A stretch of 42,813 bases of DNA from assembly GCA_002344965.1 (NCBI GenBank), contig DDUU01000061.1:1-42813 (forward strand), read 5' to 3'. The notes beneath the pieces are model-generated. The model saw only the letters and a program-made list of their open reading frames with translations. It did not search any database and was not told the DNA's origin. Positions 8,186 to 16,074 of the stretch are shown here, piece after piece. This stretch comes from Candidatus Tepidiaquacellales bacterium UBA2330 (GTDB lineage Bacteria > Bacteroidota > Ignavibacteria > Tepidaquicellales > Tepidaquicellaceae). The first letter of the stretch is position 1. Every line of letters starts with the position of its first letter. The translations under genes were made by a program, and so were the position numbers.

Positions 8186-9847
8186 TTACTTTGAAAGGAT
8201 CATTTTTTTAGTAGATACAAATTCTCCCGATTGCAGTCTGTAGAAATATACTCCGCTCGATATTCCGGATGCATTGAACTTAACATTATGATAACCGGCT
8301 GTTTTAAACTCATTCAGCAGTACCGCAACTTCCTTTCCCGAAATGTCATATAACTTTATACTGACCTTACCGTCTTCAGGAATGTTAAAATTAATTGCAG
8401 TCGTTGGATTAAAAGGATTTGGATAATTCTGGGACAAACTGAATTTCAACGGCACTCCAATATTTACATCATTAGATAAATTAAAAAATTCATAATTTCC
8501 GTTAAAATCAATTTGCTTTAGTCTGTAAGAAAATATTCCGGTAGTTAAATTTTTATCCGTGTACAAATAATTATGTGATGTGTTTGAAGATCCGTAACCG
8601 TTTATAAATTCAAGAGTTATCCATTCAGAGGATTCTCCGGATTTTCTTTCAACTTCAAACCCGGAATTGTTTACTTCAGATGATGTACTCCATGAAAGAG
8701 TTACATCATTACCGTTTACAACAGATGTAAAAGATGAAAGCTCTACAGGCAATGGGTTTACGGAAGAATCTCCCGCTACTCCAAAATCTGAAAACGATGT
8801 CAGACCTGACGCCTGAATACTGCTTCCCGTAACTGTTGTATTTAGACATTCCCATGAGTCAGTATAATCAGCTCTTTTCACTATATATAGTTTTGTAATA
8901 TCAAGTACGGATATAAAGAAAGACAGATCTATTTTAATATCATATACGGCATTACCTCTCCAGTCATTTCCTGTGTATGAAACAGAATACCATTTATCCG
9001 GAGCAATTATATTTGGAGTAAAGATCGAACCGTCATGCGTGGTTGCAGTATTGTTAGTATTTATTACCGGGTTTGCCAGAGACGGTACCGGGTCCTGATT
9101 TAAATGTTCAACAACTTTTACTACCCCGCCGCCCGGATTATCATTTTCAATTTCACCTGAAACAGGCGGAAGACCAACTGTGCTGAAATTAAGAGTAAGA
9201 TCATTAAATGTATATGTTCCGGGTGAAGTAATATTCTGCTGAGCATAAGTATCAGCATTTTCCGCAACGAAGTTATCTATAAAAAGATTATTACCGTATG
9301 CGCATACTCCCCTGAATGCAAACAATAAATTGTTCTGACCGGCAAAAGCACCAAGATCAATTGTTTCATGTCTCCAGTGACTTACTGAAGTAGGACTGTA
9401 TGATGTGATCTGTGAAGGAACTGTTGCGTACGATGGAGTCTGATTATGTGATTTTCTGTAAGGAGTAGGCAGATCAACAAATGTATTTCCAAAATCAGTT
9501 GAAACAAGCACCTGCAGCGAATCATTATTATTATTGTAAGAAGCATATGCAACATAAAAATGAAATACTGGATGAGACAAATTTGTAAAATCAAAAACAG
9601 GTGAAATTATTAATCCGTCTGGTCCGGGAGCATATGCAAAGAAATTACAGATAAGCGCTGCATCATTTATATTTCCGGTCGGACTAACCGTGGATGTACC
9701 AAGACTCCAGATAGGAATTCCCTGCACAGCATTCCAGCCGACCGGGTTATCACCGGTCTCTACATAAGGATAAGTATTTATCTGTGCATTGGATGCTGAG
9801 CTGAAAAGCATAAATCCAAAAAGTATTACAGTAAATATTTTTTTCAT
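8186..9847 (-). CDS. Secreted protein with fibronectin-III-like module and T9SS C-terminal sorting domain
   Basis: With the start at 9847 the product is 553 residues and opens with a good signal peptide (MKKIFTVILFGFMLFSSASNA); an in-frame ATG at 9886 would add 13 residues before it and looks less natural. The first half (about 20-200) resembles a jelly-roll/MAM-like sheet domain. A fibronectin-III-like module follows, beginning P-L-P-V-E-L-S-S-F-T and including V-T-L-S-W-S and Y-R-L-K-Q-I-D-F-N-G. The last 85-90 residues are a T9SS type A sorting domain with SQNYPNPFNPTTAI, I-S-G-K-E-V, G-I-S-S-G-V-Y-F-Y-R-L and a final K-K-M-I-L-S-K. The CTD is removed on export through the Por/Gld channel. 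The cargo's function is unknown; adhesion or surface binding is a guess. Confidence 0.88.
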   Translation of the reverse strand: MKKIFTVILFGFMLFSSASNAQINTYPYVETGDNPVGWNAVQGIPIWSLGTSTVSPTGNINDAALICNFFAYAPGPDGLIISPVFDFTNLSHPVFHFYVAYASYNNNNDSLQVLVSTDFGNTFVDLPTPYRKSHNQTPSYATVPSQITSYSPTSVSHWRHETIDLGAFAGQNNLLFAFRGVCAYGNNLFIDNFVAENADTYAQQNITSPGTYTFNDLTLNFSTVGLPPVSGEIENDNPGGGVVKVVEHLNQDPVPSLANPVINTNNTATTHDGSIFTPNIIAPDKWYSVSYTGNDWRGNAVYDIKIDLSFFISVLDITKLYIVKRADYTDSWECLNTTVTGSSIQASGLTSFSDFGVAGDSSVNPLPVELSSFTSVVNGNDVTLSWSTSSEVNNSGFEVERKSGESSEWITLEFINGYGSSNTSHNYLYTDKNLTTGIFSYRLKQIDFNGNYEFFNLSNDVNIGVPLKFSLSQNYPNPFNPTTAINFNIPEDGKVSIKLYDISGKEVAVLLNEFKTAGYHNVKFNASGISSGVYFYRLQSGEFVSTKKMILSK

Positions 9848-10278
9848 TTGATATTTGTTTAGTTTTTTAAAAAAATTTTTAAACAATTTTTAACAATGAA
9901 TCTGATGTTCTGACCATATAATTGATTTTTAAAACTGGTATTTAATTGCAATGGGATTGGGGGATGAAGCGGAAAGAAAACAATATGATTTATTGATCTT
10001 TTTTTGAAAATATTAGAAATTAAATTATTGACTTAAGCAAACTAACAAAAATAAATTTAAATTTCCAATATATTTTTATACTAAATAGTTAGTTTACTTA
10101 AAGTAAATATTTATGTCAGTAAGATCTTGGAAGTAAAATTTGAATCAATATTTTGTTTAGTATTTATAATATAATTTACTTCAAAATGTAAGTTTAAAAT
10201 TAAGTTAAGCAATAAAGTATGCTCCTTCAAAAAAACTATATTATATAAGTTAAAAATATTTACTGATGTCTTTTAACT
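9848..10278. other. Long intergenic region with clustered inverted repeats
   Basis: It lies upstream of the T9SS protein gene and downstream of the TonB receptor gene. At 10033-10046 and 10088-10101 there is a 14-bp inverted repeat with one mismatch (CTTAAGCAAACTAAC-like arms), overlapping a perfect palindrome TTTACTT-A-AAGTAAA (10094-10108). Further ACTT/AAGT half-sites follow to about 10215. No gene was seen. Confidence 0.5.
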
Positions 10279-10302
10279 ATTGAATGCTCACCGGAATTCA
10301 AT
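10279..10302 (-). terminator. Possible terminator hairpin after the TonB receptor gene
   Basis: ATTGAAT (10279-10285) and ATTCAAT (10296-10302) are perfect inverted arms around a 10-nt GC-rich loop, 14 nt past the stop codon at 10316. No clear U-run follows on the minus strand, so termination strength is doubtful. Confidence 0.4.
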
Positions 10303-10315
10303 GTTTGCGATCAAA

Positions 10316-12646
10316 TCAAAATTCAAAGTATAAACCTGAATTATAATTTCTGTTGGGCGACTGAATCCTTTCCAGCTCCTGATAAGATTCGTTTAGCAGA
10401 TTATCAACAGATACGAAGAAAGAAAGTTTAGAAGTGATTTTTTTACTGAGTTTTAAATTCAGAAGAAAGTATGCTTCAGGCTCTTCAAAATTGTAAAACA
10501 AAACTTCATCTATCTTACTGAGATATCTGCCGTTTACATTCAGATTAAAATCAAAATAATTAAAATTAGTCGTGAAGTTGAAATTATGCTGCGGCTTGTA
10601 TGGCAGGAAATCGTTTTTCCTGTCGGATGAAAGATCTAATGCTTTGAGATAAGTATATCCGACATTGAAATAATAATCCAGAGCATTTCCGAAAAGTTTA
10701 ACTCCCGAATTGTAATCAATATAAAATTCAAAACCGGAAATTTGCGACTTAGCTATATTCTGTACCTGAAATGGTCCGTAAATAGAATTACCCACATTAA
10801 TATACTGTATAAGATTTTCATAGTAATTATAAAAAACCGACAGATCGAGAGTAAATCTGTTTTCATACTGTTTTCTTAAACCTGCCTCGACAGAGATCAT
10901 TTCTTCCGGCTTTAAATCCGGGTTATAAATAAAATCAAATCCCCCGAATAATTCCTTCTTGAAATAAATTTCAGCTATAGAAGGCGCTCTGAACGCCCTT
11001 CCGGCAAGAAACCTGTATGATGTATTTGAAAAAATAGAGTTGTCAGTAACAGGACTGTACACAAAAGATATTTTCGGACTCAGCTGAAAAGAATTAATAC
11101 CGGAAATTACTTTTATATAATCTGCTCTTAATCCGGCAGTCGAAGTAAGTATTTCATTTCCACTTTTATCTTTTACTAATTTTATCTGGTCCTGCAGAAA
11201 AACTCCGAAATTATTCATCTGCTGATTACCGTATAATATCTCTTCAGGATCAGACTTGACAATATTCATCTGGACATCAATTCCGGAGATCAGATAATTT
11301 GATCTGCCTAACTGAAAATCAACCTGTGAAATATTCCCGATGTTATACGAATCAATATAAGTATTAAGTCCTTTTCCCGTGTCAGCAAAGAGCTGAGAAA
11401 CCGGATTGTTTGGGTTGTAAAATGAATTGCTGTTCAGATAATAATAATAGAATCTTGTAGTATATTTTGAATTGCTGTTTGGAATTGCTCTGTAAAAAAG
11501 ATCATAACTCTGTGATTTCTTTTTAATGTAATCGCCTATATAATGCTCAGCAACTTTATACGGCTCTGCAATCTGTCCTGCATCTTTTCTCCAGTATCTC
11601 GGAAAATCGCTGTCAGAATTAGTGTATTGAATTGTAGCTTCAAGATCTCTGTTACTAAGCACATCATATGTGAATTTTCCTGTGATGCTGTAAAAATCAT
11701 ATCCCGACTGCTGCGAATATCCCTGGTTCTTTTTATAATTTATATTTGCAAGATAAGAAAATTTCTTGATTGTGTTACTGTGAATAAGATCAGCGCCTGA
11801 GAATGACTGAAGATTTTCGCTGAAGCTTAGACTGTCCGGAAGCTTTTCATAAAATCCGTAATTCATGTTCAAAGATGTAAAAGCTTTGTAAGTTGGTTTC
11901 TTAGTGATCACATTCACAACACCACCTATGGCACTTGAACCGTATAAAGATGAAAACGCTCCTTTTACAACTTCAGTCCTTTCAATAATAGAAACCGGGA
12001 TGAGTGACCATAATGCACCTTTGGAATCTCCCGTCAGTGAAGGTCTCCCGTCAAGAAGTAGCAATACTCTGTTTCCGATTCCGCCGCCGGCTACATCAGA
12101 TGAACCGCGGATAGAAAGCGAATTTACATTTATCCCGCTGCTTCTGTTAATTGTTACGCCCTGAATTTCTTCCAGTATATTATCAAATGTCAGAATATTT
12201 TTATTAAATATTTCATCTGAACCAATTGAGGAAATTGAAGATGGGGTCTGCTGAAGCGTAACTTCTGTTTTTAAAGATGTAACATTAATTTTTTCAATTT
12301 CAATATCCGCAGACTTCAAATATATATTCTTTTCCAGCGCGTCTGAATATTTTATTTCTATTTCTTCTTCATATTCAGAATATCCTATATGTGTAGCTTT
12401 AAGAATATAACTGCCTTTTGACAGTTTTAAAAATTTGTAAACTCCTGAGATATCCGAGCTGGACATATATCTTTCACCTGTTTTAATATTTGTAAGACTT
12501 ACATTTACCTGCATTATTACGGAATTCATTTCCTTATCTATAACTTTTCCTGAAAGTGATGAGATATTTTCGGATGCGTTTACATTTTTAGCAGCAATAT
12601 AAAATAATAAGATGAACAGTATATTGAATTTCAATATACTGTTCAT
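10316..12646 (-). CDS. TonB-dependent outer-membrane receptor with carboxypeptidase-like regulatory domain
   Basis: With the ATG at 12646 the protein has 776 residues and starts with a signal peptide (MNSILKFNILFILLFYIA, cleavage near NVNA). A second ATG at 12703, only 3 nt past the upstream stop, would add 19 residues, so both starts are possible. Domains: a carboxypeptidase-regulatory-like beta domain (about 28-110), a TonB plug (about 125-250, with VLLLLDGRPSLTG and S-L-Y-G-S-S-A-I-G-G-V-V-N-V-I-T), then a 22-strand barrel ending in aromatic Y-F-E-F. It imports a scarce ligand with energy from TonB-ExbBD. A lipoprotein and an IsdG-like haem monooxygenase sit directly upstream, so haem or an iron chelate is the likely ligand, though cobalamin-type ligands cannot be excluded. 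A perfect 17-bp inverted repeat covers codons 1-12. Confidence 0.9.
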   Translation of the reverse strand: MNSILKFNILFILLFYIAAKNVNASENISSLSGKVIDKEMNSVIMQVNVSLTNIKTGERYMSSSDISGVYKFLKLSKGSYILKATHIGYSEYEEEIEIKYSDALEKNIYLKSADIEIEKINVTSLKTEVTLQQTPSSISSIGSDEIFNKNILTFDNILEEIQGVTINRSSGINVNSLSIRGSSDVAGGGIGNRVLLLLDGRPSLTGDSKGALWSLIPVSIIERTEVVKGAFSSLYGSSAIGGVVNVITKKPTYKAFTSLNMNYGFYEKLPDSLSFSENLQSFSGADLIHSNTIKKFSYLANINYKKNQGYSQQSGYDFYSITGKFTYDVLSNRDLEATIQYTNSDSDFPRYWRKDAGQIAEPYKVAEHYIGDYIKKKSQSYDLFYRAIPNSNSKYTTRFYYYYLNSNSFYNPNNPVSQLFADTGKGLNTYIDSYNIGNISQVDFQLGRSNYLISGIDVQMNIVKSDPEEILYGNQQMNNFGVFLQDQIKLVKDKSGNEILTSTAGLRADYIKVISGINSFQLSPKISFVYSPVTDNSIFSNTSYRFLAGRAFRAPSIAEIYFKKELFGGFDFIYNPDLKPEEMISVEAGLRKQYENRFTLDLSVFYNYYENLIQYINVGNSIYGPFQVQNIAKSQISGFEFYIDYNSGVKLFGNALDYYFNVGYTYLKALDLSSDRKNDFLPYKPQHNFNFTTNFNYFDFNLNVNGRYLSKIDEVLFYNFEEPEAYFLLNLKLSKKITSKLSFFVSVDNLLNESYQELERIQSPNRNYNSGLYFEF
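12612..12646 (-). promoter_or_regulatory. Perfect 17-bp inverted repeat over the TonB receptor start codon
   Basis: ATGAACAGTATATTGAA (plus strand 12612-12628) is mirrored exactly at 12630-12646 with a single central base. On the minus strand it covers the ATG and codons 2-12 of the signal peptide. In mRNA it would fold into a stem of about 15 bp with a small AU loop that hides the ATG. It could be an RNA switch or thermometer-like brake on this start, a dyad protein site, or a coincidence of coding. Confidence 0.6.
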
Positions 12647-12706
12647 AATAATTGAGATTTTTAATTTTAAAGTTTTTATAATATTTACTTTTTCAAATAA
12701 CATTTC

Positions 12707-13237
12707 TTAAAATACTTTCTTTGTAGTATCTGACCATGAAAGCATATTTATTCCTTCTGTTCCCTGATTCTCTGCACCTATAGTTGCATTTTTAGGAGGG
12801 TTTAGAAAACAAGACGATCCCGCGCCGTTTAAAAATCTTGCTGTATCACAACCGTATACTGACATTATCGGACTTTGACCGCCGGTTGTCTTTCTAAAGC
12901 CAACTGAAACAACATAATTCCCGGGATTCAAATCTTTTAAAGTATAACCGTAAGACAAATTCGGCACATTATTAGTTCTGGTAATTTTAATTGTATCAAA
13001 TGCCGCTGGTCCTGCCATAGGAGGCCAACCGGTTGACGGATAAGCCGATATTAGATATGTTCCGCCTGTCAAAACAAAATTTGTATCAACAAATGTCACA
13101 GTTCCGTTGATTGTCTTTGCAGCAGGTCCTACTGGCGTTGGATTTGTTGTGCTGTCTTCTGAACAGCTGTAAACTGATATCATCAGTAACACTGCAACTA
13201 CTGAAGATACTAATGGATTCATAATTAGTTTTTTCAA
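12707..13237 (-). CDS. Small lipoprotein, TonB receptor partner candidate
   Basis: A 176-residue protein with a lipoprotein signal (M-K-K-L-I-M-N-P start, hydrophobic 9-21, lipobox S-V-Y-S-C with Cys25). I do not recognise the family. The mature part begins with a Ser/Thr/Pro linker, then a beta-rich domain like a carboxypeptidase-regulatory or prealbumin-type fold (INGTVTFVDTNFVL ... LKDLNPGNYVVSVGF). It carries two cysteines around D-T-A-R-F-L-N-G-A-G-S-S that could bind a metal or form a disulfide. The start is TTG at 13237, because the ATG at 13222 would remove the two lysines of the signal peptide. It ends 3 nt before the possible upstream start of the receptor gene, so the pair is one operon. 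A surface ligand-binding partner of the receptor is inference. Confidence 0.75.
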   Translation of the reverse strand: MKKLIMNPLVSSVVAVLLMISVYSCSEDSTTNPTPVGPAAKTINGTVTFVDTNFVLTGGTYLISAYPSTGWPPMAGPAAFDTIKITRTNNVPNLSYGYTLKDLNPGNYVVSVGFRKTTGGQSPIMSVYGCDTARFLNGAGSSCFLNPPKNATIGAENQGTEGINMLSWSDTTKKVF

Positions 13238-13322
13238 TTTTATTTTTTTTAGTTTTAAAATATTTAGTGCTTTATGATTTTCTGATTTCCTGTTTTCAAA
13301 TTACCTATGAATTTATAAAACA

Positions 13323-13342
13323 AATATGATTTTTATCATATT
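13323..13342. promoter_or_regulatory. FNR/CRP-like palindrome upstream of the lipoprotein-TonB receptor operon
   Basis: AATATGAT-TTTT-ATCATATT is a perfect 8-bp inverted repeat with a 4-nt spacer; its core ATGAT-N4-ATCAT matches FNR-site geometry with one base changed per half. It is about 85 nt before the TTG at 13237. On the minus strand TTTG and, 17 nt later, TAATTTG follow it, a weak match to the Bacteroidota -33/-7 promoter. A related site is at 384-397. Confidence 0.4.
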
Positions 13343-13400
13343 AATTATTTTTGAATTCTTGTGATTAATAAAATTTAATTACGTCGCATTTGCTTTTGTA

Positions 13401-13739
13401 TTATTTTGCTATCACTTCGTATGTCTTGAAATCTGAGGTCATCGGCATTTCTTCACCTTTTTCTTTCGCAATTTTAAGATCTTCAAATCCCCTTTTATGT
13501 CCTTCAAGAAATTCAGGTGACTTTGTCCATCCTTTAAATGCTTCTTCCGAATCCCAGTGACTGACTATTAAGTATCTGTTACTTCCGTCCATTGGTCTTA
13601 GCACTTCCATATTATGAAAACCGGGCATCCTGTCAATTGCCTTTGCGCGCGATCCGAAAAGTTCTTCAAATCTTTCCTTGTAATGATCTTTGCAATCAAT
13701 GTAATTAATTGCTACAAATTTTTTGTCTTCTGCACTCAT
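13401..13739 (-). CDS. IsdG/HmoA-like haem-degrading monooxygenase (ABM fold)
   Basis: A 112-residue ferredoxin-like protein of the antibiotic-biosynthesis-monooxygenase superfamily. It carries the three residues that mark haem-degrading members: Asn12 (F-V-A-I-N-Y), Trp71 (K-G-W-T-K-S-P-E-F) and His81 (E-G-H-K-R-G). The 10-residue Trp-to-His distance is the same as in staphylococcal IsdG. Such enzymes open the haem ring and release iron in the cytoplasm as dimers. Part of this superfamily has other substrates, so haem is probable, not proven. It lies 163 bp upstream of the lipoprotein-TonB receptor pair on the same strand, with an FNR-like site between, which suggests uptake and breakdown of haem as one theme with separate or internal promoters. 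Confidence 0.75.
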   Translation of the reverse strand: MSAEDKKFVAINYIDCKDHYKERFEELFGSRAKAIDRMPGFHNMEVLRPMDGSNRYLIVSHWDSEEAFKGWTKSPEFLEGHKRGFEDLKIAKEKGEEMPMTSDFKTYEVIAK

Positions 13740-13905
13740 CTGTTTCTTTATTAAATTTAATTTGTAATTTTTTTATCGGTCAAGATAATGCTTATTAAGA
13801 CTAAGTTCAAATAAGAAATTATTCTTTTTAGACAACGGAAATATACTCATCCGTATTTTCAGCATCTTTGCTTAGTATCTATATTACTTTTGGATTAATA
13901 TAATC

Positions 13906-15090
13906 TCAGACATTAACCCTTAACAAATATCCCTTAAGATATTTTGTCTCTGACATCTGAGGTAATACCGGATGGTCAAATGATGAATTTCTGAATTCAA
14001 TAATCTGAATGCTTCTGCCGGCTTTCTCCGCACTCTGAATCAGCATCTCTTCAAATGCCTTCTCACTGATATGATGTGAACATGAAAATGTAAACAGAAA
14101 GGAATTTGGTTTTAATAATTTCATTGCTTTGTAGTTTAGTTCAGTATATCCCTTTATAGCAGCATATACATTTTTCCTGGACTTTGTAAATGAAGGAGGA
14201 TCCAATATTATAAAATCAAATCTTTCTGTCTTCTGAAAACCATCATTCAGAAATTCAAACACGTCAGCTTTTATAAAATCCGTGTTTGTAAAACCGTTTA
14301 TTCCGGAATTCCTCTTGCACATTTTAATGCTGTGTTCAGATGAATCCGTTGCAGTTACTTTTTCCGCACCTGCAAAAGCTGCATTAAGAGCAAATCCCCC
14401 TTCATTACAAAACAGATCCAGCACATTATCTCCAGGCTTAATGTATTTTCTAAGAAGTATCCTGTTCTCCTGCTGATCCAGATAATATCCTGTCTTTTGC
14501 CCGTTAACAAGATCAATGTAAATCTTAATTCCGTCTAACTCGGTTAAAAATTCTTTCTGCGAAGTCCCGGTTTTGTCAAACAATACCTCTTCTTTTCTTT
14601 CAAGTCCTTCAAGCGTCCTGATCTCATTGTCATTCTTTTCAATTATGAAGTCCGCTTTAAAATTATTCTTTAACACTTCTGTTATTTCCATTTTCAAAAG
14701 CTCCATACCGGCGGAAAATATCTGTATGGAATATTTATTTTCAAACTTATCTATTATTAGTCCCGGTAAAAAATCACTCTCGCTGTTTGCAAGTCTGTAA
14801 ACTTCACCCGCATTCAGTTTTTTTCTTCTGAGAGAATTTGCCGCGCTTAGTCTTTTGAAAATAAAGTTACCGTCTATTTTTTCATCATATTTTTCAGTCA
14901 GATGTCTGTAAGCTATAAGGGAATTTTTATTATAAAATCCTTTGCCAATAAATTTTCCGAATGATGTAAACAGCTCCGCTATCTGACCGTTTTCAGAATA
15001 GTCTTCAGTCCTTTCAATCTCATTACTGAATATCCACTGATGTCCGCTGAGTATCCTTTTCTCTTCATTATTCTTTAAAATGATTTTCAT
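13906..15090 (-). CDS. Class I SAM-dependent rRNA methyltransferase, RlmI-like
   Basis: With the ATG at 15090 the product has 394 residues, the length of RlmI, the 23S rRNA cytosine-C5 methyltransferase (m5C1962 in E. coli). The N-terminal PUA domain shows LSGHQWIFSNEI, matching the H-P-W-V-F-S region of RlmI. The catalytic part has the SAM-binding V-L-D-L-F-C-N-E-G-G-F and the motif ILDPPSFTKS. The catalytic cysteine lies in F-T-F-S-C-S-H-H. Starts at 15132 (ATG) or 15135 (TTG) would overlap the glycosyltransferase gene and add residues not usual in the family. It is the last gene of the bshC-glycosyltransferase-methyltransferase run, cytoplasmic, acting on the ribosome. Confidence 0.87.
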   Translation of the reverse strand: MKIILKNNEEKRILSGHQWIFSNEIERTEDYSENGQIAELFTSFGKFIGKGFYNKNSLIAYRHLTEKYDEKIDGNFIFKRLSAANSLRRKKLNAGEVYRLANSESDFLPGLIIDKFENKYSIQIFSAGMELLKMEITEVLKNNFKADFIIEKNDNEIRTLEGLERKEEVLFDKTGTSQKEFLTELDGIKIYIDLVNGQKTGYYLDQQENRILLRKYIKPGDNVLDLFCNEGGFALNAAFAGAEKVTATDSSEHSIKMCKRNSGINGFTNTDFIKADVFEFLNDGFQKTERFDFIILDPPSFTKSRKNVYAAIKGYTELNYKAMKLLKPNSFLFTFSCSHHISEKAFEEMLIQSAEKAGRSIQIIEFRNSSFDHPVLPQMSETKYLKGYLLRVNV

Positions 15091-15112
15091 ATATTTATCA
15101 TTTTTAAATTTC

Positions 15113-16063
15113 TTATTTAATTTTTCTAACATCAATATCCATCATACATCTGAAATGTTTCTCAGGACAGGCCGGAAGCCCTATATGCGAACACGGTCTG
15201 CATTTCAGATCTTTTATTTCAATCGCCTGTGAAGTTTCAAGCTGCGGAAAAAATCCGAACTCTTTTACCGTAGATCCGAATATACCCGTTGTATTTTTAC
15301 CGAGCGCTTCGCTTAAATGCAATACGGCGCTGTCATTGCTTATAACATACTCACTGCCTTTTAAAACTGCTGCAAGTTCAGATATTGATAGTTTACCGCA
15401 GTAATTAATTGTATTTTTACATTCTGAATTTATTTTATTGCAAACATCCATATCTCTCTTTTCACTGCTGCCTGTAAGTATAAAAGTCTCCATGCTTTTA
15501 GCATTAATATATTCTATAAACTTTTCCGCAGGAAATGTCTTAGTGAAATGCCTTGAGGAAGGCGCAATCACTGAATACTTAAAATCAAATCCTTCTAAAG
15601 AAGGTACTTTCAGATCGCTTACGCTGAATTTATAATCGTCTTCATTCAGAAAGTCCGCAATCGTAAGAAGATATTTTTTATATACGGGAATTATTTCTTT
15701 AAATAAATTTATCTTAAACTTTACCAGCAGGAATTTCTTAAAATTATTCTTTAAAATCCTTCTGAAATCAGGTGCATTTTTTTTTGAATAATAAATACTC
15801 TTCAAATTTTTGTGAATATCCACTATAATATCATATTTCTCATTCTGAATTTCTTTCCTCGTTATTTCCTTCTCATCCTTTGCTTCGATTATCCTGTCTA
15901 TATCGCTGTTAATTCTCAGCGCTTCGGAATAATTTTTTCCTGTCAGAAAATGAATTTTCGCTTCAGGAAATTTCTTTCTGAGAATTTTTAAAAGCGGAAA
16001 TGATAGTATAATATCACCGAGAGAAGAAAGTCTGATTACCAGTATTTTTTTAATGTCATGCAA
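15113..16063 (-). CDS. Glycosyltransferase family 9 (heptosyltransferase-like)
   Basis: A 316-residue GT-B enzyme of the ADP-heptose:LPS heptosyltransferase group. The N-terminal I-L-V-I-R-L-S-S-L-G-D-I-I-L-S-F-P is the classical acceptor-side motif. SNDSAVLHLSEALG followed by T-G-I-F-G-S-T forms the nucleotide-sugar site. The C-terminus is cysteine-rich (C-R-P-C-S-H-I-G-L-P-A-C). It would add a heptose or related sugar to the lipid A core on the inner face of the membrane, which fits a Gram-negative envelope. The start must be TTG at 16063, because no ATG exists near the conserved N-terminus in this frame. It follows bshC by 11 nt and is followed closely by the methyltransferase gene. Confidence 0.88.
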   Translation of the reverse strand: MHDIKKILVIRLSSLGDIILSFPLLKILRKKFPEAKIHFLTGKNYSEALRINSDIDRIIEAKDEKEITRKEIQNEKYDIIVDIHKNLKSIYYSKKNAPDFRRILKNNFKKFLLVKFKINLFKEIIPVYKKYLLTIADFLNEDDYKFSVSDLKVPSLEGFDFKYSVIAPSSRHFTKTFPAEKFIEYINAKSMETFILTGSSEKRDMDVCNKINSECKNTINYCGKLSISELAAVLKGSEYVISNDSAVLHLSEALGKNTTGIFGSTVKEFGFFPQLETSQAIEIKDLKCRPCSHIGLPACPEKHFRCMMDIDVRKIK

Positions 16064-16074
16064 ATTAACCGGTA

